This document shows, in pieces, positions 35,302 to 44,079 of a DNA stretch of 64,000 nt (positions within the stretch are counted from its first letter, which is position 1; the number at the start of each line of letters is the position of its first letter). Source of the stretch: Haloglomus halophilum (GTDB lineage Archaea; Halobacteriota; Halobacteria; Halobacteriales; Haloarculaceae). The notes beneath the pieces were generated by a model. That model was not told the DNA's origin, ran no database searches, and was given only the letters and a program-made list of their open reading frames with translations. The stretch is taken from positions 3,223,149-3,287,148 of the forward strand of contig NZ_CP101166.1 of the NCBI RefSeq assembly GCF_024298885.1. Reading direction: 5' to 3'. Position numbers and translations under genes: made by a program.

Positions 35302-35826
35302 TCAGTCGTCGTCCGCCTCGGTACCCGCCTCGGTGCCCGCGTTCGCCTCGCCCTCCACACCGACGCTGATGGTGACAGGGCCCCGCTCGTCATCGGCCTC
35401 GGCCTCGGCCTCGCCGAGGTGGCGGTCCAGATTGAACACCGTGTTGAGTTCGTTCTGTACGCCGTCGACGATGCTCGTCACGAGGTCGGCGGGCGCCTGG
35501 GCGGTGTACTCGTAGGGGTTGTTGCCGGCGCCGCTTGCCTCGCGCTTGCGGCGCTCGACCTTCCCATCCTCGTGGAGTTCGGCCAGCGCCTCCCGGACCG
35601 TCGACGGGTAGAGTCCGGTTCCGGTCGCGATCTCCTCGGAGGTGCTGTCCGGATGCTGTCGGAGATAGAGGTATATCCGGGCCCGTGTCTCGGTGTCGAG
35701 GACCCACGCCAGCAGGTCGACGATACCGTCGTCGAACGAGGCGCTCCGCTCCTCGAGCGCGTCCCGGACCGCCACCTCCCCGTCCTCTGGGATATCCCCG
35801 TCGTCAGGGCTCTCTTCGGCAGACAT
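35302..35826 (-). CDS. Winged-helix transcriptional regulator (TrmB/MarR-like)
   Basis: A 174-aa protein. An acidic leader is followed by a winged helix (about 35-105): RARIYLYLRQHPDSTSEEIA, then the recognition helix LYPSTVREALAELHEDGKVE and wing. A C-terminal ~65 residues, acidic at the end, may dimerise. Targets unknown. ATG at 35826 removes a basic 21-residue extension. Confidence 0.78.
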   Translation of the reverse strand: MSAEESPDDGDIPEDGEVAVRDALEERSASFDDGIVDLLAWVLDTETRARIYLYLRQHPDSTSEEIATGTGLYPSTVREALAELHEDGKVERRKREASGAGNNPYEYTAQAPADLVTSIVDGVQNELNTVFNLDRHLGEAEAEADDERGPVTISVGVEGEANAGTEAGTEADDD

Positions 35827-35994
35827 ATCGGGTCTATCGCGAGGCGAGGGAATCACCGGATAAAAAGCCAACGTCTGTCTCGGCGCCACGGGTGGAATCC
35901 CGAGTCTGAGGGGAGTTACGACCCGAGGAGCGATTCAGCGGGTGCCACCCTCTGCCGGTATGGACCGCTGGCTGCCGCTCCTGGAGCCCTCCCC

Positions 35995-37179
35995 TCACTC
36001 GTCCGGATCCAGCAGCAGTGCCGCACAGAGCGCATCGAGTCCCTCCTCCTCGCGGAGTCGGCGTTGCCGCTCGGCGCCGCTCTCGGACTCGTACAGCCGC
36101 CGGATGCCCTCGACGCCGAGTCGGTCGGCCAGCCGGTCGGTCGCCTCGCCGAGGCCGATGGTCCCATCGCCGTCGCGGTCGATGAACGAGGCGCCGTGTC
36201 CCCGACGGATGGCCCGCCACTTGTTCTCGTCCAGCGTCTCGCGGCGGTGGCCGGGTGTCTCGTCGCTCGCGGCCGCGTCGGTGCTCTGACTCCCACCACG
36301 GTAGGCCGCCCACGGGTCCGACCGGTCGGCGTACCGTTCGGCGAGGTCCAGCACCAGCGCGTGGACGGCCTCGGCGAACGCCATGACGCGCTCGGGGTCG
36401 GCCTGCCCGTCCGGGGTGCGGACCTCGACGGTCCCGTGAGCCGAGTGCGGGCGCACGTCGTACCAGAGCTCACCCCGGTCCTCGATACTCCCCAGCTCGA
36501 CCATCCGCCGCTCGAGGTCGAGGTACTCCTCGAACGAGCCGAAGGCGGTCGGGATGCCCGTGTTCGGGAGCGCCTCGAAGATCTTCGCGCGCGCCGACGC
36601 CAGTCCGGTGTCGAATCCGTTCCAGTACGGCGAGTTCGCCGACAGCGCCAGCAGGACGGGCAGATCCCACCGGAGTTCGTTGGCGATCCAGGTCGCCTTG
36701 TCCGCGTCGTCGACGCCGACGTGGACGTGCAGTCCCGCGGTCGTGTTACGGTGCTGTGGGTACTGGATACGGTCGAGCTGCGACCGATATCGGGGCTTCT
36801 CGGCGTGCTCCAGTTCGCGCCACTTCGCGGCCGGGTGGAGTCCGGCCGCCGCGATCTGGTAGCCGTGGGCCTTGGCGTGCTCGACGAGCGCCGCCCGGAC
36901 TGCGCGGACCTGTTCGCGTGCCTCCGACAGCGACTCGCAGGTCGGGGTCTGCGTCTCGATGACGCATTTGAACAGTTCGTGGTCGAGCCGCCCTTCGAGG
37001 AGTTCGGGGGGTGTCGAGTCGTAGACGAGCGTGTCCGTCCCCGATGTCGGCCGGCCGTCCTCGTCGACGACGTAGAACTCCTCCTCGATGCCGAGCGTTC
37101 CGAGCCGGTCGAACGCGTCGGCCGAACCCGTCGCTCCCTGCTTCTGGTCGTCGGCCCCGGCGTCGTCGCCCGTCTCCAT
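35995..37179 (-). CDS. gshA: Glutamate--cysteine ligase, GCS2 family
   Basis: A 394-aa enzyme that ligates glutamate and cysteine to gamma-glutamylcysteine, the main low-molecular thiol of haloarchaea. Family motifs include [14 protein letters not shown] (metal/substrate site), [15 protein letters not shown] in the form [14 protein letters not shown], and [16 protein letters not shown]. It is preceded on its 5' side by copy B of the dispersed element. Confidence 0.92.
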   Translation of the reverse strand: METGDDAGADDQKQGATGSADAFDRLGTLGIEEEFYVVDEDGRPTSGTDTLVYDSTPPELLEGRLDHELFKCVIETQTPTCESLSEAREQVRAVRAALVEHAKAHGYQIAAAGLHPAAKWRELEHAEKPRYRSQLDRIQYPQHRNTTAGLHVHVGVDDADKATWIANELRWDLPVLLALSANSPYWNGFDTGLASARAKIFEALPNTGIPTAFGSFEEYLDLERRMVELGSIEDRGELWYDVRPHSAHGTVEVRTPDGQADPERVMAFAEAVHALVLDLAERYADRSDPWAAYRGGSQSTDAAASDETPGHRRETLDENKWRAIRRGHGASFIDRDGDGTIGLGEATDRLADRLGVEGIRRLYESESGAERQRRLREEEGLDALCAALLLDPDE

Positions 37180-37281
37180 CGCTCGCATCGAGACGACCCG
37201 GGCGGTTAAATCTCACCGTCGGCGACGCGGTACGGACACGAGCGTTTTGATTCTGAATCCCTCGCGCTCTCTCATGCTGAC

Positions 37282-37676
37282 AGCGACGACCGGGGCATCT
37301 ACGAAGCCCTCGCGCTCTCGACCGGCTGCGACTCGCTGTGCTCCTCGCCTCGCTCCCTTCGGTCGCTCGGCTGCGGTGCTTGCTTCGTCTCACCGGGCCG
37401 AGAGCGCTCGCCCTTCGATTCCGCCAGGGCCGCGCGTTGGTCAGTCAGCAGCCGTGGGCCTCTCACCTCCCCAGCCGCCTGTGATGCTCGCTGACGCTGT
37501 CGTCGGACTACGTCCGACTGCAAGCGGTACGGAGTCCCGCTCTGTCGCCGAAAATCGAAGATTTTCGAGATCACGAGAGAGCGACGCTCTCTCGGACGAC
37601 GCTTCTCGGCCCTCGCGTGCTTAGAGGCGGCTGGCCTTCGGCACAGCCGCCAGCACGCGCCGGTTGGACTGACTGG
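37282..37676 (+). repeat. Copy B of the dispersed non-coding element, with hairpin insert
   Basis: Shares ordered blocks with 24728-25026 in the same orientation. It carries about 100 extra bases with three perfect hairpins: GTCGGAC/GTCCGAC (37502-37518), CGAAAATC/GATTTTCG (37549-37567) and GAGAGAGC/GCTCTCTC (37575-37593). It lies upstream of gshA and downstream of flpA. Translations across it are compositional artefacts. Confidence 0.72.
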
Positions 37677-37778
37677 TGTTCGCGGCCATATTATCCAGAA
37701 ATGCAGAATATTACTGGCAAATCCTCGGCATAGGTTTTGAACATAACTCTTCCTGACTTAACCTGGCATTTCCATCTG

Positions 37779-38417
37779 TTATTCGCTCAGCGGACGCGCA
37801 ACAACGGCAAGGTGGTCGTCGTGGGTGGGGTCCAGCCGTTCGGTCTCCAGCACCTCGTACCCCTTCCGGAGGTCGGACAGCACCTGGTCGAACACGTCGT
37901 CCGGGTCGGCCACCACGTCCTCGCTCCGGGCCTTCACCGAGAGCAGGAGCCGGCCATCCTCGCGGAGGAACCGGCGGTTCCGGAGCGCGACCGTTGCCTG
38001 CCCGCGCGTCGCCACGTCCTGCACCAGGGCGTCGACGGGTTCGACGACGTGTGCGTACGTCTCCGGTTCGCGGGCGTCCTTCAGCAGCGGAAAGAGGTTC
38101 GGCCGGGGCTCGGCGGCGTCCAGCAGGTCACGTGCGGGTCGGGGGGCGAACTCGACGGCGTAGGTGGGGCCAGCGAAGTCGGCGACGTGTGAGACGGTCG
38201 TCCCCGCGGCCGCGCCGAGGTAGAGGACCGTCTCGCCACCCGCCAGTCCCGTGTCCAGTCCCCGGCCGAGCATCGCACCGAGCTTCGACCGGCCGGTGTC
38301 CCACGCGCGCCAGTCGCCGTCGGTCGGCTCCCCGTAGACCGGCGGCCCGCGCGTGGCGAGCCGCTCCTCGCCGTCGAACGGCCGGCGCTCGACCCCCTCG
38401 GGCAGGGTCGGCGTCAC
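37779..38417 (-). CDS. flpA: Fibrillarin-like rRNA/tRNA 2'-O-methyltransferase
   Basis: A 212-aa catalytic subunit of C/D box RNPs that methylates RNA ribose 2'-OH. SAM-binding residues lie in ETVLYLGAAAGTTVSHVADF, then YAVEFAPR, then PLLKDAREPE, with the catalytic-region segment VDALVQDVA. Its GTG start overlaps the Nop5 stop (GTGA), ensuring matched synthesis of the two partners. Confidence 0.93.
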   Translation of the reverse strand: MTPTLPEGVERRPFDGEERLATRGPPVYGEPTDGDWRAWDTGRSKLGAMLGRGLDTGLAGGETVLYLGAAAGTTVSHVADFAGPTYAVEFAPRPARDLLDAAEPRPNLFPLLKDAREPETYAHVVEPVDALVQDVATRGQATVALRNRRFLREDGRLLLSVKARSEDVVADPDDVFDQVLSDLRKGYEVLETERLDPTHDDHLAVVARPLSE

Positions 38418-39295
38418 TCGTCGTCACCTCCGGTCGTTGCGTCGTCACCGTCGTCGCCCTTCCGCGCCCGGATGGTCGCGATGCGGTCACGGAGCTGTTC
38501 GTCCAGTACCGGCCGGCGCTCGCCGGTGTAGTGGTCGGCGCGAGCGGCGATAGCCAGCTTGCCGGCGAGCGCGCGCGCCGCCGACCCGCGGTCGTCGGGA
38601 TGTGTGTTCTGCACGGCCTCGTGGATGTAGATGACGCCATGCTTCGGCGACGGCGCCCGGCCGCGGAGGTGCGCGAACAGTGCCTCCTCCGCGCCGAGTA
38701 CCTGAAGCGTCCCCGAGGGCTTGCGCGCCAGCGTCTCCAGTCCACCGGCGAGCGCGATGAGCCGCGCGGCGAGCACGGGCCCCGCGAGTGCCGAGAGGTT
38801 GGGCGCGACCTCCGGGGCGGTTCGCTCGATGCTCGCACGGAGGTCGGCTGCCTCGTCGTCGAGGTCACGGACGCGCCGGGCGAGTTCGACTACGCGGCGC
38901 TCGTCTGGTTCCGGGTCGCGCTCGGCGAGTTCGCGGGCGAACTCGATGCCGGCGCCCGGGTCAGCGACCAGTGAACTTCCCCACTCGGCGACGCGCTCGG
39001 CGAGTTCGTTCGCGACCCGCTCGCAGTCGTCCATCGCCCGAATACTATGCTGCAACTGTCGGTCATCCGACCGTTCGTACTCCTGCACCGCGGCCCGCGT
39101 CGCGGCCATGCTCGCGTCGTGTAAGATTTCGTAATAATCGTTCTCGTCGGCAGCGAATCCCGACTCGACCGCGCGTGCTGGCCAGTCATCTGGGGTGTCC
39201 GCGGTGCCATCACGGATGGCCTCAGCGGCTGCTTCCTCGTCGTCGCGGTCGATCCCCTCGAACCAGCCTTCGTCCGAGGAAGCGGTGCCGTCCAT
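38414..39295 (-). CDS. nop5: Nop5/Nop56-58 family C/D RNP scaffold
   Basis: A 293-aa protein that bridges fibrillarin and L7Ae on C/D guide RNAs. A coiled-coil region spans about 135-170. The Nop domain begins at LSALAGPVLAARLIALAGGL and includes GTLQVLGAEEALFAHLRG and KHGVIYIHEAVQ. The N-terminal fibrillarin-binding domain is short and acidic, and the usual KKE tail is replaced by an Asp/Gly tail. First gene of the nop5-flpA unit. Confidence 0.93.
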   Translation of the reverse strand: MDGTASSDEGWFEGIDRDDEEAAAEAIRDGTADTPDDWPARAVESGFAADENDYYEILHDASMAATRAAVQEYERSDDRQLQHSIRAMDDCERVANELAERVAEWGSSLVADPGAGIEFARELAERDPEPDERRVVELARRVRDLDDEAADLRASIERTAPEVAPNLSALAGPVLAARLIALAGGLETLARKPSGTLQVLGAEEALFAHLRGRAPSPKHGVIYIHEAVQNTHPDDRGSAARALAGKLAIAARADHYTGERRPVLDEQLRDRIATIRARKGDDGDDATTGGDDE

Positions 39296-39538
39296 GGCGC
39301 GTCGTTGCGCGGTGGGTCACATAGACGTATTGGAGACGGGTTCATACTGGCGCAGGGAACCGGCAGCCATGGTTAACGCACTCTGTCGAGTAGTCCAGTA
39401 GCGTAGAGATGTCCGGACTGTTGTAGACTCGAATAGTCGAATTGTGGTGTCGCAGCTATCCATCCGGCGCAATATCCATCGAACAAGTCCATTTCTGTGC
39501 GACCTATTAGATAAAGATACAATCCCCTCTCCTGCAAT

Positions 39539-40597
39539 CTACACGTCGACCATCAGTTCTGCTGTTTGGAGGATGTCCTTGAGATCAGCGAGGTGCTCCT
39601 CCGCCTTCTGCACTTGGCCAGCCTCAAAATAGGCTAACGACTTCGCGAGATCCGCAGAAATCGCATCGGCCTCATCTTTGAATTTATCAATCTCGTCCTG
39701 TGTTGAGACGATCACCAGCTTCTGGAGCGTTGGATCGGAGTTCTGTGCTTTCATCAGGTTGAGTAACGCAGAATCACGGCTCCCCTTCCGGTGGACCTCG
39801 AAAGCGTAGGCGATAACCCCGAGATTTGCGACGCGAGTACTCCACCGCACGTCGAGTCGGGCGCCGGGCCCTGCTTCATACTCCTCTTCAACATCGAAGC
39901 CGAGGCCGTCACCGATTTCCAGAAGCTTCCCCTTGAACTCCTCATGGTCGAAGTCCTGGATAGGTTGGGTCTCGCTCTCCTTTTCACCATCTTCCTCATC
40001 GAGATCCAACTCAGAGACGTAAAAGAGGAAGTAGTCAACATCGATCAAATCCTCGATTTTCACGCCTCCAGATTCTGTCTCGATCTCGTCTAATCGCTCC
40101 TTCACCTCATTTACTGTCTCAAGGAAATCGATGTACTGGTCACCACTGGAAAGTCGCGAGGGAACGTCGTAGCCGAGATGCTGTAATGCTTCACGGGCCC
40201 GCCGATTATAAATCGCGCACTCATCAGGATAGAGGAAGGTAAGAATCTCCGTGATACTTGCCGGACCCAGCATATTCACGTCCTCGGTCAGGATGTCAAA
40301 TTTCTTCGCGATATCGTCCGTCTCATAGAGCGCTTCGTGGAAACGTGACCGTACGTTCTCGATTCCGTCTTCGAGGATCTCCCCAACGAGGTAGTCCTTG
40401 TTCGTCCACCCACGGAAGGCCCAGAGGTTCCGGACGAGTTCCCGGATATCGCCCTCATTAAAATCGGTGACGCGCTCTTCAGAGACGAGATCCGGGAACT
40501 CCTGTTTCTTCTCGATACGCTCAGTTGTGAACGCCTCTCCAGCCTGTTCGGTAAACTCGTGATAGTGTTCCTCCAATTCTCCGTCTGAGATAGGCAT
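39539..40597 (-). CDS. PD-(D/E)xK-like protein of the accessory region
   Basis: A 352-aa protein. The middle (about 105-145, LGPASITEILTFLYPDECAI, then REALQHLGYDV) resembles a helix-hairpin-helix or McrB-associated helical domain. The C-terminal ~130 residues look like a restriction-endonuclease fold: GARLDVRWS (Asp) and, after a strand, YAFEVHRKGSRDSALLNL (E-x-H instead of E-x-K). A nuclease or DNA-binding role is inferred. Lower GC than the core genes before it. ATG at 40597 preferred over GTG at 40615. Confidence 0.65.
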   Translation of the reverse strand: MPISDGELEEHYHEFTEQAGEAFTTERIEKKQEFPDLVSEERVTDFNEGDIRELVRNLWAFRGWTNKDYLVGEILEDGIENVRSRFHEALYETDDIAKKFDILTEDVNMLGPASITEILTFLYPDECAIYNRRAREALQHLGYDVPSRLSSGDQYIDFLETVNEVKERLDEIETESGGVKIEDLIDVDYFLFYVSELDLDEEDGEKESETQPIQDFDHEEFKGKLLEIGDGLGFDVEEEYEAGPGARLDVRWSTRVANLGVIAYAFEVHRKGSRDSALLNLMKAQNSDPTLQKLVIVSTQDEIDKFKDEADAISADLAKSLAYFEAGQVQKAEEHLADLKDILQTAELMVDV

Positions 40598-40717
40598 AGC
40601 CGCCCCATCGTCCACTATGCTTGAAAGAACTTCTTCTCATCCGGCCCGATCCACTGAATTTGGATTAGGTATATAAACGTGGGATGGTGATGGTGACAGA
40701 TATCCGATATTCGGGGT

Positions 40718-41215
40718 TCAGGATTCGTCGTCCGCTGCAGCGATGACATCCGCACGAAGTTCGTCGGATATCCAGAACCCCGCCTCGCGGAGGGCATCGA
40801 GTTCGGCCTCGATATCGAGGTTGCCGTGCTTTGCCTCGCGAAGAAGGATACCGATCACGCCTGTCACGGACAGGCCGTGCCGCCGCGCGACACGGCGACC
40901 ATCCCGCTCGTCGATCAGGAGCAAACCTGCCCCCTCGGTGACGGCGTAGCAGATTGCTGCTGTCTCGCCGATATCGAGTTCGTGGACAATCTCGACGAAG
41001 AGGTCGGACCGATCGACCGGAATGATCGTCAGGAACCCCTGCTCGCGTAGCTCTTGGAGCGCCTCCAGTCCCTCCTCACCCTCTGTGAGTTCGGTCCAGA
41101 CCTGCTCTGGGGCGGTGATACCTGAGAACTGTGACTCGAGAAGATCCAATCGGCCAATGAGCGCGAGGTTCAGTAGTGGAGACGTGTCGGCAACGATGAG
41201 CTCGTCACTGCGCAT
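40718..41215 (-). CDS. DUF3368 PIN-like toxin candidate
   Basis: A 165-aa protein with PIN-domain features: N-terminal Asp (IVADTSPLLNLALIG), a mid-protein Glu and Ala-rich helix (DIGETAAICYAVTEGAG) and the acidic LLIDERDGRRVARRHGL. DUF3368 proteins are commonly the RNase partner of UPF0175 antitoxins. The gene overlaps the UPF0175 gene by 11 bases, antitoxin first, as in toxin-antitoxin operons. Confidence 0.8.
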   Translation of the reverse strand: MRSDELIVADTSPLLNLALIGRLDLLESQFSGITAPEQVWTELTEGEEGLEALQELREQGFLTIIPVDRSDLFVEIVHELDIGETAAICYAVTEGAGLLLIDERDGRRVARRHGLSVTGVIGILLREAKHGNLDIEAELDALREAGFWISDELRADVIAAADDES

Positions 41216-41450
41216 ACTCGACATCCTCGGCGAGTTCCGACTCACCGTAGTGGCGGGGAATCTCGCGTTCGCCGAGGAGTTGCTGGAACTCTCGCTTCGA
41301 CATCCCGGCCAACGCGCGGGCCTTGCCGAACGAGAGCACGTCCTGGGAGTAGAGCGACACCGCCAGCTCCCGCTTCACCACCTCGGAGCGCTCACCCTCG
41401 GGAAGTTGGAGCGCCTCGTATACCTCGTCATCGATTTCTATGGTGGCCAT
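41205..41450 (-). CDS. UPF0175 antitoxin candidate
   Basis: An 81-aa protein with the UPF0175 pattern: N-terminal strand ATIEIDDEVYEALQLPEGER, then a helix-turn-helix around SFGKARALAGMSKREFQQLL and the end REIPRHYGESEL. It is predicted to bind DNA and neutralise the downstream PIN-like protein. Divergent from the PLD-NTPase gene. Confidence 0.82.
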   Translation of the reverse strand: MATIEIDDEVYEALQLPEGERSEVVKRELAVSLYSQDVLSFGKARALAGMSKREFQQLLGEREIPRHYGESELAEDVEYAQ

Positions 41451-41653
41451 GTTCGACGTTGGACAACTCGGCTATTGAGTGTTTGGCCGCCGCCTAATTC
41501 CCGTCGTATATCCGTGGTTTCGGTCGGTACCCGACTGGACTACTGTATGAGGTCTCAGCGAGAAGAGAGTGAATGGTGTCCACCAGGGGAATCGGAACTA
41601 ACAGTTCCAGCCCGCGGCACGGTTTTTTCCGCGCATTCACCCAGAACTACGCC

Positions 41654-44005
41654 ATGGAAGAGGTCACCGCCAACATATCGTTCGACCGGTTCGCGGACAT
41701 GCCGGAGTTCTACGGCTCCGGGGCAGCCAGCTACCGGCTCGCGATGGTGAAGCGGCGCGAGGACTTCCTTGACATCTTCGAGGGGGCCGCCCACGTCGAC
41801 GCCATCACCTACGCCGATACGCCCGAGCTGATGGTGCGGATGCTCACGGAGTACGACATCGGCTCCCTGGACGTCCTCGTGGGCAACGCGGATGACTACG
41901 CCGAACAGGTGAATGAGGTGGCGACGGCCCGGGAACTGGTCGACCTCCGCCAGCAGGACCGGCTGACCGTCCGCCTCAAGAACCAGAAGACGGTTCACTC
42001 GAAGATGTACCGCGTGGTGATGCCGGACGAGACGGTGAAACTCATCCACGGCTCGGCCAACCTCTCGGTTAACTCCTGGCAGTACCACACGAACCAGATC
42101 TCGGTCATCACGACGGAAGTCGGAACCGAACTGGACGAGGAGTTCCTCCAGTTTATCGACGAGTACCGCGAGACGTACAGCAGCCAAACGTTACTCGAGG
42201 GACTCGTCGAGGCGTTAGAGGAGGCGGATTCCAACGAGGAGCGCGAGGAACGCATCGAGTACTGGGTCGGAGCTGGCGACCTCGAGCTAAGCGACACGGC
42301 CGCCCTCAATCAGGACGCTATCGAGGACCTCGAGGAGGTAGCGGACCACGTGACCGCCGTCGTAGAGGATCCCGACGAGGCCGACGAGACGGTCGCGTTC
42401 GTGGAAGAACCGGAGAACGCCGACCGGTCTGTCGTCGAACCATCGGGAGCGGACAACGGCGACGGCACAACTGAGGCGTCTACCGACGACGATTCTGGTG
42501 AAGCCAACGACGGGGAACCAGAATCTGCTTCAGATGGAAACGAGCCGGCGGAGTCTCCCGACATCGGGCTGGTCGAGTCGGCACACGAGACGGGGCTGGG
42601 TGATTCCCTCGACCGTCCACGCGTTCGTGCCCCCGACCGACGCGTCCGTATCGGGACGAACCGGGTCGACCCAGACACCGCTGACGAGTTCGGGGCCAGC
42701 CTTCAGGACAAGGGCGCAACCGTCGAGGATCACTCCATCATGGCGCCACTCAGTGCCTACAACCAGCAGGTCAAGGAGTCCACGAAGATTCCGACGATGA
42801 CGGTGCTACCGGAATCGAATCAGGTGGTCATCGGGGAGAAAGAGGACATGATCCTAGTTGCGACGGAGTCGCCCGATCCGGAGGTTCTGGACCACTGCCT
42901 ATCGACGATAGAGGAGTACCTCGAGACAGTCGATGACCACGGCTACACACAGAACTCCGAGGCCATCATGGCGCAGATGTACGAGGCGTTCCTCTACGGG
43001 TTCTGGGCGCCGTTCGCCAACCAGTACGCGGAGAGCCTCTCATCGCCGTCACGGACCCTCGACAACGTCCTCCAGCACCTCTACATCCAGGGCAAGTCTG
43101 ACGCCGGAAAGGACAAGCTCACCGAGTACATCCTTCGACTGCTCTCGGACAACATGGTCACCTCTGGAGTCGATGGTGACAGCATCGGAGTGAAGGAAGT
43201 ACGGGGCGTCCGAGAGTGGGACACTTGCTTCCCGTACGCTATCATCGACGCGGAGAAGGACCGCATCGAGGACTGGGGAGCGATCCGGAACTACTGGAGT
43301 GACTGGACCCCAACCAGCGTCGACCAGCCTTGCCTCATCTTCACCACGAACGACGCACTCCCGAAGTCGGAGTTCCGCAATCGGATGAAGATCCTGAACA
43401 TGGATGTCTCCTTCCCATCGAACCCGGAGGACCCGGGCTTCCACGAGGCGCAGGAGGACTTGTCCGAGGTGCTGGAGCAGGAGAACCCCATCTTCTCATA
43501 CGTCGCACGTCGGATGGTTCGGGAGGAACCGTGGACCGACGGCACGGGCACGATTGAAGATGTCCGGCACATCCTCAACGACTTCTACGAGGAAGCAGAC
43601 CGCCCCAAGCCCGACTACTTCCCCGCCGAGAAGCCAGCCGAGAAGACGTACGACACTGGTCGGATGAAGTGGCAGCGAGACATCCGCGGCGGGAGGGTCA
43701 CCTTCGAGCCAGAGCCCGACGGAATCGAGGCGAAGTTCAAGCGAGAGAAGTACGAGGTGTTCGACTACGAAAAGCGCCTGAGCAAGCGATTCATGTCGGA
43801 TCAATCCGGCAGCGACGTATTCATCGGTGACCCCGAGGCGTTCGCCGAGTGGGTAGGCTACTCCGTGGACGAACTACTCGAAGGGGTCGCCGAACAGGCT
43901 GGTGAAGACGAGGATGAGCCAGAAGAAACCGGCCCTGAGGAGGCACAGAGCGACCAGTCGGAGGACAGCGGTGGCGGGTTGCTCTCCCGGTTGCTCGGCC
44001 GATAG
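41654..44005 (+). CDS. Phospholipase D-like nuclease fused to a P-loop NTPase
   Basis: A 783-aa protein. Residues ~30-180 form one PLD half-site: H115-x-K117 (VHSKMYR) and N136 (GSANLS). An acidic Ser/Asp/Glu-rich linker follows (about 230-320). Residues ~430-640 look like an AAA+/SF3-helicase-type ATPase: Walker A-like GKSDAGKDKL (480-489), Walker B-like YAIIDAEKD (528-536), sensor LIFTTND (561-567) and Arg residues R575/R577. The last ~140 residues are unassigned. One HKD half-site implies dimerisation. It is a predicted energy-dependent nuclease of a defence or mobile-element type; no known system is recognised. Start at ATG 41654. Confidence 0.72.
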   Translation: MEEVTANISFDRFADMPEFYGSGAASYRLAMVKRREDFLDIFEGAAHVDAITYADTPELMVRMLTEYDIGSLDVLVGNADDYAEQVNEVATARELVDLRQQDRLTVRLKNQKTVHSKMYRVVMPDETVKLIHGSANLSVNSWQYHTNQISVITTEVGTELDEEFLQFIDEYRETYSSQTLLEGLVEALEEADSNEEREERIEYWVGAGDLELSDTAALNQDAIEDLEEVADHVTAVVEDPDEADETVAFVEEPENADRSVVEPSGADNGDGTTEASTDDDSGEANDGEPESASDGNEPAESPDIGLVESAHETGLGDSLDRPRVRAPDRRVRIGTNRVDPDTADEFGASLQDKGATVEDHSIMAPLSAYNQQVKESTKIPTMTVLPESNQVVIGEKEDMILVATESPDPEVLDHCLSTIEEYLETVDDHGYTQNSEAIMAQMYEAFLYGFWAPFANQYAESLSSPSRTLDNVLQHLYIQGKSDAGKDKLTEYILRLLSDNMVTSGVDGDSIGVKEVRGVREWDTCFPYAIIDAEKDRIEDWGAIRNYWSDWTPTSVDQPCLIFTTNDALPKSEFRNRMKILNMDVSFPSNPEDPGFHEAQEDLSEVLEQENPIFSYVARRMVREEPWTDGTGTIEDVRHILNDFYEEADRPKPDYFPAEKPAEKTYDTGRMKWQRDIRGGRVTFEPEPDGIEAKFKREKYEVFDYEKRLSKRFMSDQSGSDVFIGDPEAFAEWVGYSVDELLEGVAEQAGEDEDEPEETGPEEAQSDQSEDSGGGLLSRLLGR

Positions 44006-44079
44006 TCGTAGCGATGTATTCGCTATGACACCATGCGATATTCCCAACCTGATAGCAATCAGATACGACCCTCAGCAAT

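Noticed and set aside
37088-37624. A 178-codon plus-strand frame across copy B of the dispersed element
   Set aside because: Ser/Arg/Pro-rich, unlike acidic haloarchaeal proteins. It overlaps gshA, and the frame is not preserved in copy A.
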